Shown: piece by piece, positions 10,312 through 24,100 of the stretch
How positions within the stretch are numbered: position 1 is the first letter of the stretch
How the letters are laid out: each line of letters begins with the position of its first letter
Assembly: GCA_003439945.1 (NCBI GenBank)
Contig: QVRM01005253.1
Span: forward strand, 1-64,000
Direction of reading: 5' to 3'
Length of the DNA: 64,000 nt
From: Dermanyssus gallinae
Lineage: Eukaryota; Arthropoda; Arachnida; Mesostigmata; Dermanyssidae
The notes under the pieces: generated by a model
What the model saw: the letters and a program-made list of their open reading frames with translations, nothing else
Told to the model about the DNA's origin: nothing
The model's database searches: none
Position numbers and translations under genes: made by a program

Positions 10312-12683
10312 ATGGCATTTAAAGAGAACACTTTTTACCGCATACTAATAAACATTTATTTAACAGCTTCGATGTTAATGACTAGTATAAACGTATCTAG
10401 CAAGTCTGAAACGAAACGTCCCGCGCCGTCGCTTCGACACATCGGTATTATCTTGTATGCAACATGGTAGCTTGATGCTTAAGTGTCATTCTTTCTGAGT
10501 GTTTGTAGCAGATCACAAGCCGACTGCGACCGCACAGGCCCTGTCAAGAGGCTTTGCCCAATAAAGTACACCCTTTTATTACTTACTCATACGGTGGCAC
10601 GTTAAAACGCGTTAATTAGCGAAGCTGTTGCCCATGTCAGAACAACGGATACCACTGCTAACGGCATTTGCTGACATAACAAATACCTCGGGCAATAACA
10701 CAAACCCTTGAATAGTAGCAGAAACCGAAGGCAATCGACAGGTGGAACCCGCAAAATAAAGCAACCACGCAAAGAGCAAAACTCATAATAGGACATTCTG
10801 TTACCCTTTCCTTTCTCCCACGACTGAGTCACAGACAATAAAGCTTCAAGTCTATGAACAAATAAGAAAGGAGCAGTCGAGTTGGAAACCACGATCATAC
10901 AGCAGAGCTGATTGAATTCGCATCCCACCGATTAGTGGCATATCGGTTGGTTACAACGGCAACGACTGCTACAACATCAATCTATAGAATTCGTTTTTTA
11001 CTAGAACCACTTACAAATAGCGAAATCTTAAAGACGTACCACCTGTAGCACTTCGAGATGCCTGATTGGCCCCATAGGTGACACATAAATATGCAGACAG
11101 AAAGGAAACGTGTTTAACCAACGGTGTCTGTGTGTAACCTATGGCTAAGGCCAGAACATATCATAACTACTAGTCGCAGATTGACGGAGTGCGTTAATGA
11201 AGCATATATGCTTTTCAATATGTAAACAGCTGAAGCACAAACCACATAGGTTCCCAAAGGCTAAGAACACCTTGCGCCTTCTATGTCTAAAACATTTTAC
11301 TGTCATTATTGTTTTCAAATAGCAATCAAGTAGCAAATTTAGTAGCGGCACATTTCATCGGTAGCATCTTGCGTGCGTTTCTGTTCATACTCACTAGTCT
11401 CATGTTTTGTCACATATTTGTCACTCATATTGCTCTGTGTTATAAATATGCCAGAAAATCCTGTCCGAAACTCTGGTCCTATGAAGAGCCTCCGTCGCGA
11501 GTTCGGCAATCGATGGGATGTAGGTTTTCACGGACACAAACATGAACCAAATAGGGCGACATATTTAATTAAAACCAGCAATAATCAAGTCAGGAAAAGG
11601 CGGACATGAACAACCGGCGATGGACAAAAGTTTAGCATTCCAGCTCTTAACTTTGCACTAAAATATAACCAGATTCGAAATCTACAGGTATTCAGTACCA
11701 CACACATTGCTTTGTAGAAAATATTACGATATGTCTCTATTATATTTATCTGCTGCAAGCTAGTGCTGATTTTAATTAAAGACATTATCAGTCGCGCTCA
11801 CAATGATGTTTCGAGTTCCCGTTTCCCATCGTAATTGTTAATGATGTTATCTGCCAGGCGTGCTAGCTCCGCTTGTGTCGTGGGCGGGTACAATCGCACG
11901 AGTGTATTTGAAAACAGGATCTCGCATACAATTAATCAAAACGATTAGTAGACGAATATGTCACATAAAGATGTAAAGCAGCCCATGTTGGTTTTCTAAC
12001 TAAGACAGTCACATAACTTACTTAGTCTAAATCTGTGTAAGCACAATGTAAGAGAAAAAATGTATAAAATAATACTACGGTTGTTCCTCCCATATACACA
12101 TACATTCGTTCAATCATTTGTGATCCGGCTAACGTCGCAGGCAGCAAGCAGTAAGCTCGATATGAACATTCCCAGAGAAGATGAACAATAAAAACAAACA
12201 TATAATAACGGTACTAGTACTATGATGTATGGTGATGGTGTCGGTGATGATGATGTCGGTGATAATGGCGTGGACGGCCATTGTTAGCGTCATTATTAAC
12301 ATCGCTAACTTCCGGATTACTCTGCGTGGTTGAATCGAGCTACATAACCATCAGACAAAATGAAATAGATAGAAATTGCAGACACTAATTTATAAACTAG
12401 CCCTGGCTTTTCCATGGCCATCCTCACAATTATGCCGACGTGGTGTACATGTAGCAATGAACAATGACGGATAGGAAGAGTCCGGAAGCGCCAATTGGGC
12501 TGGTGAGCTACGACACCTATGAATGAGTTGACCTCAGTGTTCTCGACTTCCCTATAAATGCCCTAGGCCTTCCCGGCTTGAGATAACAGGTCGCCGTGGA
12601 ATCACGCAGATGCAATGCATGAAGTAAACAACAACAAAAAAACATTGGCGAGACACTTGGCTTGGACTGCTGTGTTTTGCAGC
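9481..12683. other. No recognisable gene
   Basis: Contains (TA)n at 9658-9677 and 10259-10309, a GAT/GGT-rich simple repeat near 12221-12285, and scattered unrelated open frames. The longest, minus 10602-10928 (108 codons), has no motif I recognise. No splice-bounded exon candidate stood out. Confidence 0.5.
10259..10309. repeat. (TA)n microsatellite, about 50 bp
   Basis: Uninterrupted TA dinucleotides downstream of the transporter gene. Confidence 0.95.

Positions 12684-12769
<86 letters not shown>
12684..12769. repeat. (TA)n microsatellite, about 85 bp, two slips
   Basis: TA array with two single-base phase slips near 12711 and 12721. Confidence 0.95.
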
Positions 12770-12770
<1 letters not shown>

Positions 12771-13322
12771 CTAAAACAAAACCAGCGTCAAACAATATAT
12801 CATCGGCTGAACATGCCCAAAATCACACAAAGCGCATAATGCAATCTAGTTCAAAGCATGTCTTGATGACGTTGCATAAGGACACATGACGTCTCAATGT
12901 ACGGTTCAACCAATTAAACGTGAGGATGTCCAACTCGTGAGCTCTGGCATGAAAATGTGAATCTGCGTTGATATGTCGAATTTAGCTCCGATGCCGTAAC
13001 GACGAGTGGTGATTCTCATATTGATACGCGTCGCCAAGGAGGTAGGAGGTAGAAGGAAAATATCCAAAACCCTGGTGACGACGGTTGCACGATACGTGGT
13101 ATAACAACGGTGGCATCCTCAACGACGCCCAGTGATAACTGGATTGCCGCATCTGTGATTATCTAATCTAAATCAACTAATAATAATAACAATTGTTAAT
13201 AATATAATAATACTTACTTAGAATTGTCAAATCCCTAGTGGCGTAAGGTATTACCGCAGCGGGTCTCGACTTGTTGTCGGCATACCTAACTGTACATGTA
13301 AGCAGTGTTCGCGGCTGCTTCG

Positions 13323-13528
13323 TCACTGTATTGACGCATAAGTGCTCCGAAGGAGACGACTTGCTCGCCCGCGCACGATGAGTATGTAGAATAGAACTGC
13401 TGACACGCCCTGTATGCTAGCCAAGAGCCAGAAATAGTTGTCTAATCGGGATGAATTAGGGCTATTTCCAATCATCCAGTACGGTGAGACGATGGATAGC
13501 AGTAGCGATCCGGCGAAACAACCTATAC
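13323..13528 (-). CDS. SLC15A4: SLC15A4-like last coding exon (TM11-TM12, C terminus)
   Basis: Acceptor preceded by a pyrimidine-rich TTGTTGTCTTCAG. Encodes GIGCFAGSLLLSIVS, an insert, then YFWLLASIQGVSAVLFYILIV and a short basic C-terminal tail, stop at 13325-13323. Confidence 0.94.
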
Positions 13529-16500
13529 CTGAAGACAACAACAGCAACGACAGACGACAACGTCAATAAATGTGTTAAATGTTCTAAATACAAACCACAC
13601 GAGCTACACAAATAGACACGATATTTTTTTTATAAACATGCAATATATGATGCCACAGTATATTCTACTTTCTCTTCGGGCACGCTCAAACGATTCACGT
13701 AACGTGGGCCAAACTTCTGCTTCACTGTGGAACATTCGTTATGAACGCAGTCGTGCACCAACCACTTAGACAAAAAAAACAGAGTAGCTTAAGTTGACCA
13801 GATGTCATTGCTTATCAGTACCGCCAACGTCAGTAGCCCAACGCACCACAAATAGAAAGAATAATAACGCTGAGCGTAGTAATCTAACTGACACCGTCAG
13901 TTATGTGGCGCACCTGTCGAAAGGTAGAAAAGACCCATCACAACTCCCTGCATCGACACAGGTGCGTGACTGTAGGCGAGCTCGACCGCCGAGATGGAGG
14001 CCAGAATCTCCGAGAGACCGACGAACGAATACGCCGGAATTTGCCAAAATACCCACATATCGGCTGCGATGTAATCCGTTCCATCGATCACCTGCGAACA
14101 AAAACGGTGTAAACCGGCGCGGTCCCAAAGCGGCTGGTTCAGATGCAACTATGTATATATCAGACATATTCTGGATTTAAATACATTTGTTGTCCGGAGA
14201 AGTCGGCCCTATTAAAAAAAATATATATTGATTGATTTATTGTTCGCTTGGAATGTATACCTAATTACACATGTCACCCTTTTATATCAGGGGCGCTTAG
14301 AGCGACAGCATATATGTTACCTACGCATCCAAATAATTCATGTCTACTTCAATACCTACTAAGTATTTGCATTTCACTGGGACAACCTCTTCTTTGTAAT
14401 ATCGACCAGATCTTTTCTAACATTAGATGATATATATATATATATATGTGCCAGTGAACGAACGGTGGAAGCAGCGTGGTATGCTATGGCGTGTTGGTAT
14501 GCCGAATGCTTGTGCTGTCGCGGAAAGTTTGGTACCTACCTGAACGATGGTCTGATTGGCGTTGACGAGCTTTAGCCGATGTACCTCGACGCCGCCCGCG
14601 CAAAGCATTGCCGCTGCCGCGCACACGAGTCCGACAAGGATGCGCAGACTCGTCGACGGGCTCCGCTGGCGCCGCTCGAGCTGCGGGTAGACGCAGCGTT
14701 CAAAGATCGGCACGAACAGAATAACGAACACGACGTTGAAAAGCGTCAGCCACGCTGTTGGAATCTGCAATAGCCGGACAAAACAGCGCAGCCAGTTAAC
14801 CGCCAGGTTGTGAGCAGTAGAACGATGAAGTCTTTTGAAGTCCTCATCACGCACATGTTGTTAGCTAAAGAGAGACAGAGGGGAGAGGAGGATTGAGGGG
14901 GGAGGAGAGCGCAAAAGCAAGCTAAACGCACCCTCGCACACATTCGAAGCATACATCCTCAATACATATTCGAAGCATACATCATCAATGCATATATATG
15001 CATACATCATACGTTACATAGGTTGGTCTTCGATTCACGCATTATACACATGCACGCTCTTTGAGATTGTCTCAAGTTGGCTCACAATGACGCTAGGGGT
15101 TCTTGCCGCGTTTGGACTAAAAGATCAAACGTGCTGCACAGTGAGCAACAAAAGGTGAAGGCACAACACTCGAAATACCCGACCTGCAACAACCCGGATA
15201 AAGTAGTTTCAATGCTTTGCTAGAAGCTTGAGCAATGCCGTGTTCGCATCCAGCATTCGTGGACTCAAGAGCTTTTAGAGTGTAAAATACCTGTGTGTTT
15301 CACCGAAATACCGAGCTTTGCATGTGGCACTTTGTCTCGGTCACTGAACGAATATCAATAGCATCCACCAACCACTGCTGCTATAGTGTTCAAGTCAAAT
15401 GAGGTGAAACTGGCTTATTCGCCAGCCATTCGACTCGTCAGCAGTCGACTAAAGTTATCGGCCCTCCCGGAACTGGTTTCTAGGACATTTGGCAGTTTAC
15501 TTTTGGATCCTCCAGCTAATCAAAGGTGTACACCTGTATGCAATGCGTAGCACAAAATAAGATCGAATTTACAACTACGTAAAACAAAACTGTTGATTTA
15601 CCAACCGTAAATTCCTCATGACTATCAATTGGGCGAAACATGGACCACGGTAGAAGTCGCATGTGCAGACCTTGTTCCTAAATGCAGTAAAAAAAAGATC
15701 ATCATTAGTTGCAGTAGTTGACTAATGGTGTAAGTGAGAATTATCAGCTCAATTTAATATGCAATATTGCTTTATTCATAAACGAAAATCATATCCTTGG
15801 AAACAGCACACTATGAGCAAATGCAATAACTATGTAATATGTGCATGTCTTTCATCGTTGGGTACAAACATAGATTTTTGATAGCACGCTTATCCGCCTC
15901 ACAATTAACATCAACATTACTCGATACTATATATTTGATTATAACCAGCTACAAAAAATATTGTGTAATCTGCTTTATACAGATACTAAAAAAGGTTGCT
16001 TAGTGATGCCGATGTGTTATGCCGGGATCTAGTCACTGACTCACCCTAGTGGTCACTATAGTTATTCTGCTCTGCTCGATTCAACCGACGATAACTATGC
16101 TTGGTCGCGTCTTAGAAACAATTAGCACACTTTTTTACCACATTAGTAGAGACTAGTGAACCACAACAACAACAAGAGAGGCGGCAGCTACAGTCCTTGA
16201 CGCTTACATAAACAAAGGCACTAAACAGCGCAGAGCACCCCACGGTAGAAATCCCGATATTTGGTTAAAGTCGGTATAAGTAAATTGAGCTTTAGTCATG
16301 AGTTGATAATGGTTGGTCGCTCACCTGAAAACTAGTCTGCATTTGGAAGTAGAGTATCCAATAGGGAACTAACAGGGCAAAAACACCGACGACAAATTTT
16401 AGCTGCTTAACGTCCTCGACAAGTTCGTTATCGAAGCGCCCGCCAAACTCAATTTTGGCCGCGTCCAGCCACTGACGGCCGGCGGCGCCTCCACGGCCGC

Positions 16501-17380
16501 CAAGAACCCGATTTTGTTGCCACGCCTCGGCCAGAACCTGTTTAGCACATACACACAGAGACAAACAAATTAACATAATCAACATTTTCCTTTACTCGCT
16601 TACTTCTCATAATGCCACAAAACTGTTGAAAAGGAGCTAACTAACAAGGAACTGGATAACGCTTGATGTTGGGTTTGGCCAAAAAGTATTATGCACTTTC
16701 TCACATCCCAGCGTGAGATACATGTGCAACTATTTCACAACAGATCTATTCATGTCTAAAACCCAGTCGCCCAGAGATATGGGCAATACATGTGGTCTCT
16801 GAGAATGTTCAGGTCTTTTCTTGTTGTGTCGTAGTGCCATTTTTCGTACAATTTTCACTACAACATATGTATATGTTCTACGGCGTATGAGTTCTACAAC
16901 TGGGCCTATCTATAGGTAGATGGACAGAGTCAGTGAGCGAGCGTAAGAGGGCTTACCTGTACAATGCTATACAGGATAGGGTGCTCGGGATTCTCTCTGA
17001 CGTAAAGCGAATGCGACACCCAGAATAGGAGCATGGCAATCACAAGCACCACCGTCGGGATGACGTAGCCCAGGCCGAACCCGCTGGTCGTACTCTGCTG
17101 AATGTAGGAGAGAATGGAAATCGACAGGAACGCTGCCATATTCACCACCCAGTAGTAGATCGTGAAGTAGCGACGAACCGCCGACCGGTTTTCCTGTTTC
17201 ACCTGCGTGCACGACCAACACAATACGACGCAATGTAACACAGCCGTCTGCATATATAACACAAACAAGACGCACACCCCATTGCTACACATAGTGACTG
17301 CTACGTGTGCCCCAATGCTTTCGATAAATGTCATGTGTCAGAAACTTAACGAGCATTGTTTGTGACTCGACGACTGATTC

Positions 17381-17474
<94 letters not shown>

Positions 17475-19138
17475 TGAGATATGAAAACAGAGACAAAAGA
17501 AATGAATAAGCAACAGACTAAAAAATAAATCTATATCTGCACAACGATACACGCTAAAATAAAGCAGCGACAGCCCCAACGTCATTGTTTACCACTAGTT
17601 ATTCGTCAGTTATGCAGTAGTAGTATTGCCAGTTACACTTAGATCCTGTAGGCCTTAAAATTATAGCCGGAACCTTACAATCTATACAAAATAATGACTA
17701 CGAGTACCTGAGCTGAACAAAGAGAGAGATAGAGAAATTAAAGAAGAGAGACCCTAGACTTATATTAGAGAGAGAGTGAGCCAATGATCTATGCCCGGGC
17801 GCTGTGAAAGCCGCGCAAGTGCCAATCCGAAAAGACTTTTTTGTAGACCCAATAGCTTACTCAAGACGAAGACTCTACCCCTTCTCGCCCGTGCACTTCC
17901 TGTCATTGATTGCGCGCGACCTACACACACCTGTTCAGCGCCGAAGGGGACGATGTTGGCTTTAATCCCGCTCGATGCAAGGCCAATGATCACGAGCAGC
18001 CCGTAAATCGTGGCGCCACACTGCATTCGCGGCATACCGTCTTTCGACGGGTCAGTCGAGTTGCGCGGAAGAAGTCCAGCTCCAGCCAGCGCCGCTGTGT
18101 CCTCGCTGGCCGCTCCGAAAAGCGTCAACAGGCCGTCCTGCGGCTGCTGGTTAACGTAGCTATAGCCGACAGCTGGCGTCGTCGTCGGCGGCGGAGGCGC
18201 CGTATTAGCCATTGACCCGTTGTCGTAGGTGATCTTGCACAGTCCGATAAAGTCTCCGCCGTCGGTGTTCTGATACTGAGCAATCGTCACGAACGCCACC
18301 AGGCCAAGAATGTACACCAGTAGCGAGACCTGAAAAGTGTGTATACAAATATATATTTCTTAAACTTCATACTTTATTATTACTATTAGTTGTTATTATG
18401 GTTTATTAACACCCAGGTTGGGTAAATTATAAACAAGTACATCAGTCTCAATTAGTGGTTCTTGGTCTACATCACCGGATCTTCTCTCGTCTTGCGGCGA
18501 GTTCAGCTATTAACTGCACTGCTGGACATGCTGCGGCGTGGTATCTGTCGCAATGGCCTAAGCATCTCGCGCACTTCATACTTTGCGGCAACAAATGGCT
18601 CCGGCACGATATTGACTTAAAAATTCTCCATGGAAAGAAATAAAACAAGCAGTTCACAGAGCTTATTTATCCTGTTTGGATTACTAAACAGGCGGTATGG
18701 TGCTCACTGTATAAACGTGAACCAAGTTTTATTTCATTTAAAATTGCCTAAATCCATTATTTTCTTGTCTGTAACCGCTTTTGTATTTTTTTGTTCGAAA
18801 TTTGATACTCCACGCATTCTGTGAGTGTTGGGCACCTAAGCTGAGGTACTTTAAAGCAACACTTTTGTTTTAATGATATTCAATTAAGAATAATCATTTT
18901 AATTACAAATAATTTTCAATAACTATATTATTTGCGTGATTTACAGTTAAGAGTTTAAAATGTCTAATCTATAAAGTGACGCCAACAGCTATTTCAACAA
19001 CTCATCACGCTGATAATGAAAACGGCATTTTTCCTTCGAACGGCAATGGATATAATTAAAAATACTTAATACTACACTTAAATACCCGTGCCGGCCCACC
19101 GTTACATCTGCTGATGAAGTCTCTAGTTTCCTCACCGT

Positions 19139-19193
<55 letters not shown>

Positions 19194-20880
19194 GTGTTTA
19201 ATTCATACAATTGCGCTGAATGAACGTTTTTGCTTTTATTATTACCAGAATTATTTTGAAACGTCCAAAGGCATCTCCGAGGTAGCCAGTACAAAAAGCT
19301 CCGACGAATGTCGTTCCCGTGAAGACAAGTAGCGCCGTCATGGCATCCTGAGACGTCCATGCCAGCGGATGGTGATTCAGAAACAGGTACAAATTTCCTG
19401 CAATATCAAGATAGAATTATTCGTACGTCGGTCCCATACGCATACACTACCTCGATTACCTAAATAGCGTCAACATAAGGAACACCTTTATAAAACAGAC
19501 ACACATTAAACTAATATGATTAATATAGCAATAAATCTCACCATAGCAATGACAGCGGCGGCAATGACAAAAAACACAAGACAAAGCTTGCTTAGATCTC
19601 TAATTCTATAAAGATCTCTAATTCTATAACAACAAAAATAACGTAGTTGCCTTGGGCACATTCAATGGAATGCGTGAGCATTTAATATTTTGCTCATTAC
19701 AGCTTCTTTTGAACACATGTAAATTCCACTGCCGCGATACTAAACAAGTAAGGACCGAGGCATATCTTGCGACGTCCGCACTATAACAATGGATTAGCCT
19801 ATCTATTAAACTCCTTTATGGAAGTAAACAATTCATTTATTCATACACCTATGAGTCATTTCAATTCATCAGAATTCACCTTATTTAAAAGCGTTTCAAT
19901 TGTTTTCATTCTTCTCTGCATGCACAGGGCAACAGGCTATCTGAAGACATTTTAGGTCAAGATATATGTTGACGAGAGGGCAAAGGAGTGACATCTGTAT
20001 AAGTTAGGCGTACATAGTTCATATACACGTACACATGTACACTCTCTGCATATGTATGACAAGAAACACGTACACATATTTGCTCAAGGTGAAGGAAGGG
20101 GGAGGCAACTGCTTCCAATAAACAGTAGCTCATTGCTAGTGATAAGTCTCACTAGATGAAAGCGTGTATAATTACCACATCCACAAAAAGAGCACTCTAT
20201 ACTGAGAATAAAAGCTGAGCGTCGCACCAAGTTTAATCTCAGCATGATCGTTAGCCAGTTGCAGACATGTCTTTACACGCTCCCAGGAACGTTACTAACT
20301 GCATTTTATCTGAGGGCATTTCGCTCACACGTTTTTCGAGGAAAAATACATCTGACCCACTAAAAGGTTTAAGTTCAAACACAACATATGTACTTTGAGG
20401 GGTAGATTCAATCTCACATCCCAGCGAAAAATGATATAAGTTCACTAAACTATAACCTTAGTGTTATTTCCCACATATGTGTATACATACATATTTACCC
20501 AATAAATGTATATATAATGATAATCATGAGACACTTTACCTGCCAATCCGTAGAAGGCAACGCGTTCGGCAAATACGGTGAAGAGTATGGTGGCACATGC
20601 CAGCGCTCGCTTACGCCGAAGTCTTTGCACAAACGCCACTGAAAAGCATCACATTATTCGATTTATAAGCACAGCAACGCTACATAGAGTATGATAATGA
20701 TATAATTATGTTGACTTATATCTCTATTTGCTTATATGTAAGTGGTAACAATTGTCTCCTTATGAACGTCTACACCGGATAATGCAAGTGAAAACTTTTT
20801 GAAACACGTGTTGACTTTGATTATAATTATGATATGCAACCGTTCCATAACCTATGAAAGGTGTAGAACACAATCGCACG

Positions 20881-20921
<41 letters not shown>

Positions 20922-21020
20922 CCCACAACGGTCATAATAACCAGGATCGCATTAATTATTGAATACTTCTCATTGAATACAAATTAATTCAATTTTAAAT
21001 CTCGAAATCGGATACAGCAA

Positions 21021-21066
<46 letters not shown>

Positions 21067-21089
21067 TTTTTTTACATATACAATTTTGC

Positions 21090-21121
<32 letters not shown>

Positions 21122-24100
21122 GTTTAGAACTATTATTAAGTAAAGACTCATTCACAGCTACAATCTAACACAATTTCGGTTGATCACAGAGAGTGTAGAA
21201 TTAATACGTGAAACGCCATAGCGTAAGCTTAGTAGGTGTACGTGCCGCTAAGCACATCTTTAAAAACGGCGGGTATATATACTTTTGTAGAATAAGACCG
21301 CTATAGTTGTTATTGTCTTTACTACTAGTAGTAGTATGTGTGGCGTGCCGCTCTGCTTTCTCGCAGACTCGCATCAGTTTGTTATTAGCTCATAATTCGC
21401 CAGTGTGTAGTTAGGGGGGATGACGGAAGCAACGTAACAACAACGTTGCTTCCGCTATTCGCCGCCACACGAATGAAAGAAGGGGGGGGTGGGCGTTGAG
21501 GCCGGCATTGGCGACACCGTTGGCCACGTTTGCAGCACACCAGTCCAGTAGGCATCATGTCGATAAGACCAAAGAGAAGGAGGAGGGAGAAAACCTGTCG
21601 ATTACTGGCTGAAGTGGCAGCCGGCGCAACGAGTGCGCTATTGACTCATACGATTGGGAGGCAGCTAATCAACGATGGAGTGCAACCAGCAGATCCTCTA
21701 AAGCGTTCACACGCACGCACGCATTCATGCATGCATGCATAAATGCATGCACTCACGTGACGGGTCCTCAAACTGGAGTCGACTGGTAAACCTTGCGTTT
21801 CGTCGTGGCATACAACAACTGTAGCTCATGCAATATCGTCGTTTTCAAATTCACGGCACAACGGTTGTTTCCAAACAGCACCCGTACCAGCAGCATTGTC
21901 GTAATGACTGTGCAAATTCGTAGAGCACCGAGGTACATACAACGCATTATATACGTAGATGATTACGAGAGAAGATATAGGAATCGATAATGATGATCGA
22001 TAATTAATAAGACATTTACAGACAGACTGCCCACAAAACAGTCTTTGCGAGGCAATTTTTTACACAGCAATAGTCATCAAGGCAACACATTAACAACAGT
22101 CGAGTGGTATACACTAGAGTGACCGTTTATCGCATACTTAGCAAGCAGAGCCGTGGTCATTTAACCGGCATGTCGACAATATCGGCCGGCCATTGTTATA
22201 CGGCTATAACTTACAAAATAGCCTGAATAAGTGTTCTTATATGACCCGCCGCTGGCTGAATTGGTTAGTGCAACGGTTACGCTTGTTATGCCTTATAAAC
22301 GCATCGCAAATTCTCCATTCAAATTCATCGCAAGTTCTGCACTTAATGAAATTACTGTGCCGATGATCATATGTGCAGTCACCAGTGGACGTATAAGATA
22401 AAATTCTCTAGGTATGTGAATTAGACGAAACCTATCGAAGGCGACCTTATCGGCTCAGTACATTGCTCGTTCCCCGCGAAGTTCGCGCGTTTCTCCAATC
22501 TTCTTCCCATCAGATAGTTGTAGTCGTAGATTCATCGGCCGCTGCGCGTGGGAAATGAGTACTATAGAAGATCATGAATAATCGTAATCTCCGACGGTTC
22601 GTTTGTGTGCACGCCATATATACACATACGATGTATAAAAAATAATAATAATAATAATCGCCGCCCTAAGAAAAAAAGGCCCCATCTGCGAGTCGTTCTC
22701 TTACGCGATATGTGGAGCTGAAGTTGAGGCGGATGGCCTTTACCAGCTAAGCCTCTGGTCGATATTCAAAGCATGCAGAATAAACTTACAGCTCATTCAA
22801 CGAAAGTTTAGGAAGACGAAGCTGCCTTAGCTAGATCTTAGAACCAAGATGGCTTGAACTTGAAACGATGAGAAACCTGGGACGCCACAGTGCCTTGCAC
22901 CGCAGCGCCCTCATATCGGTGCAATAGCTCCATCGCCGCTGGATTGGTCGTAGAAAAAAGTGAATAGAAGCGTGAATATTATAGTCTATAAAATGGGACC
23001 ATTTCGTGTCTCAAATATTTTGGAGACTCTCGAACCAATGAGCTTCGGCACAGCAAAATTCGGCAAAAGAACCGACCCAAAGAAGAATATTTAAGGCAAG
23101 CACTACCATTAATTTATGAAAACTACTGGGAGCACTTAATGAAATATACGTTCAAACCTCACAATTATAAATGACAAAAGCTATTAATAAGAGCAATAAT
23201 AGCAATCATAGCGACAAAGATACCAATATCATACATGAACACGAAGAAAAAAGGCAGACGAATATTACACTTCACGAAACGCCAAGCCGAGAGGCAACTT
23301 GCAGACACAAGTTTTGTTATATAAGTTATTTTACAAACGGAACAATCAACAGCTTCCATTTCACAGAAATAAATCCAGCCTTAGATGGAATCTTTGCACT
23401 GTTATCACAAGTTTGTATCTAGTTTAACCGCACAACTCACATGTCGCCTCATCGGATAACGTCGAGACATCACTTCTAGTCACTTCCGTACTCATACTTC
23501 TCCTTCTGAGTACACTATTCAGTTAGCTTGGAGGCTTAAATGTCTCTATTCTTCTTCGTCATTTAGCAAGTGTCGTTGCGAAGCACTATAGTGAATTATG
23601 AGCTATGTGGCAAGCTAACAACAACAGTAGCCTTCTCCTACGTATGACGTTTATACGCAGTATTTGCTCGCCGCGTACGAGACAGATAGGCTCAAATGGG
23701 TGTGTAGCCAACCAGACGGCTGGCAGTGTAACAGGTAGTATTAGCGCCTCATGGGCTCAGCGATCTGAGCGTAGCAGTAAGGATGTGACTGGCACCCCTT
23801 ACACATGAAATGCTTGCTCCTATTCGGACGTTGATAGTTACCGTAGTTTAGCTACCGCAATCAACACACAAACAGATAAGAAAATCAAAGAAAAGACAGA
23901 ATCTACGACAGAACGAGTCTGTCGTAGATCTCTCGTTCTCGCCACAGAGATAGAGACAGATACGTATCCAATACACCTCTCTCACGCAAGAGAAGCTGCT
24001 CTCTGACGAAACGCAACGGTGATCAGACGCTCAATGTTCGACAAGCAATCTCCGAGGCGGGGGGGGGGACCGACCCATACCTCGAGTGCCGTACCAAACA

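Noticed and set aside
13794..14180. Plus-strand open frame of 128 codons
   Set aside because: Antisense shadow of SLC15A4-like exon 9, whose minus-strand reading carries the conserved motifs.
17791..18215. Plus-strand open frames opposite exon 4
   Set aside because: Antisense shadows of a well-supported coding exon with high GC.
22248..22300. A-box-like TGGCTGAATTGGTTAGTGCAA
   Set aside because: No matching B-box at a suitable distance; no acceptor-stem pairing.
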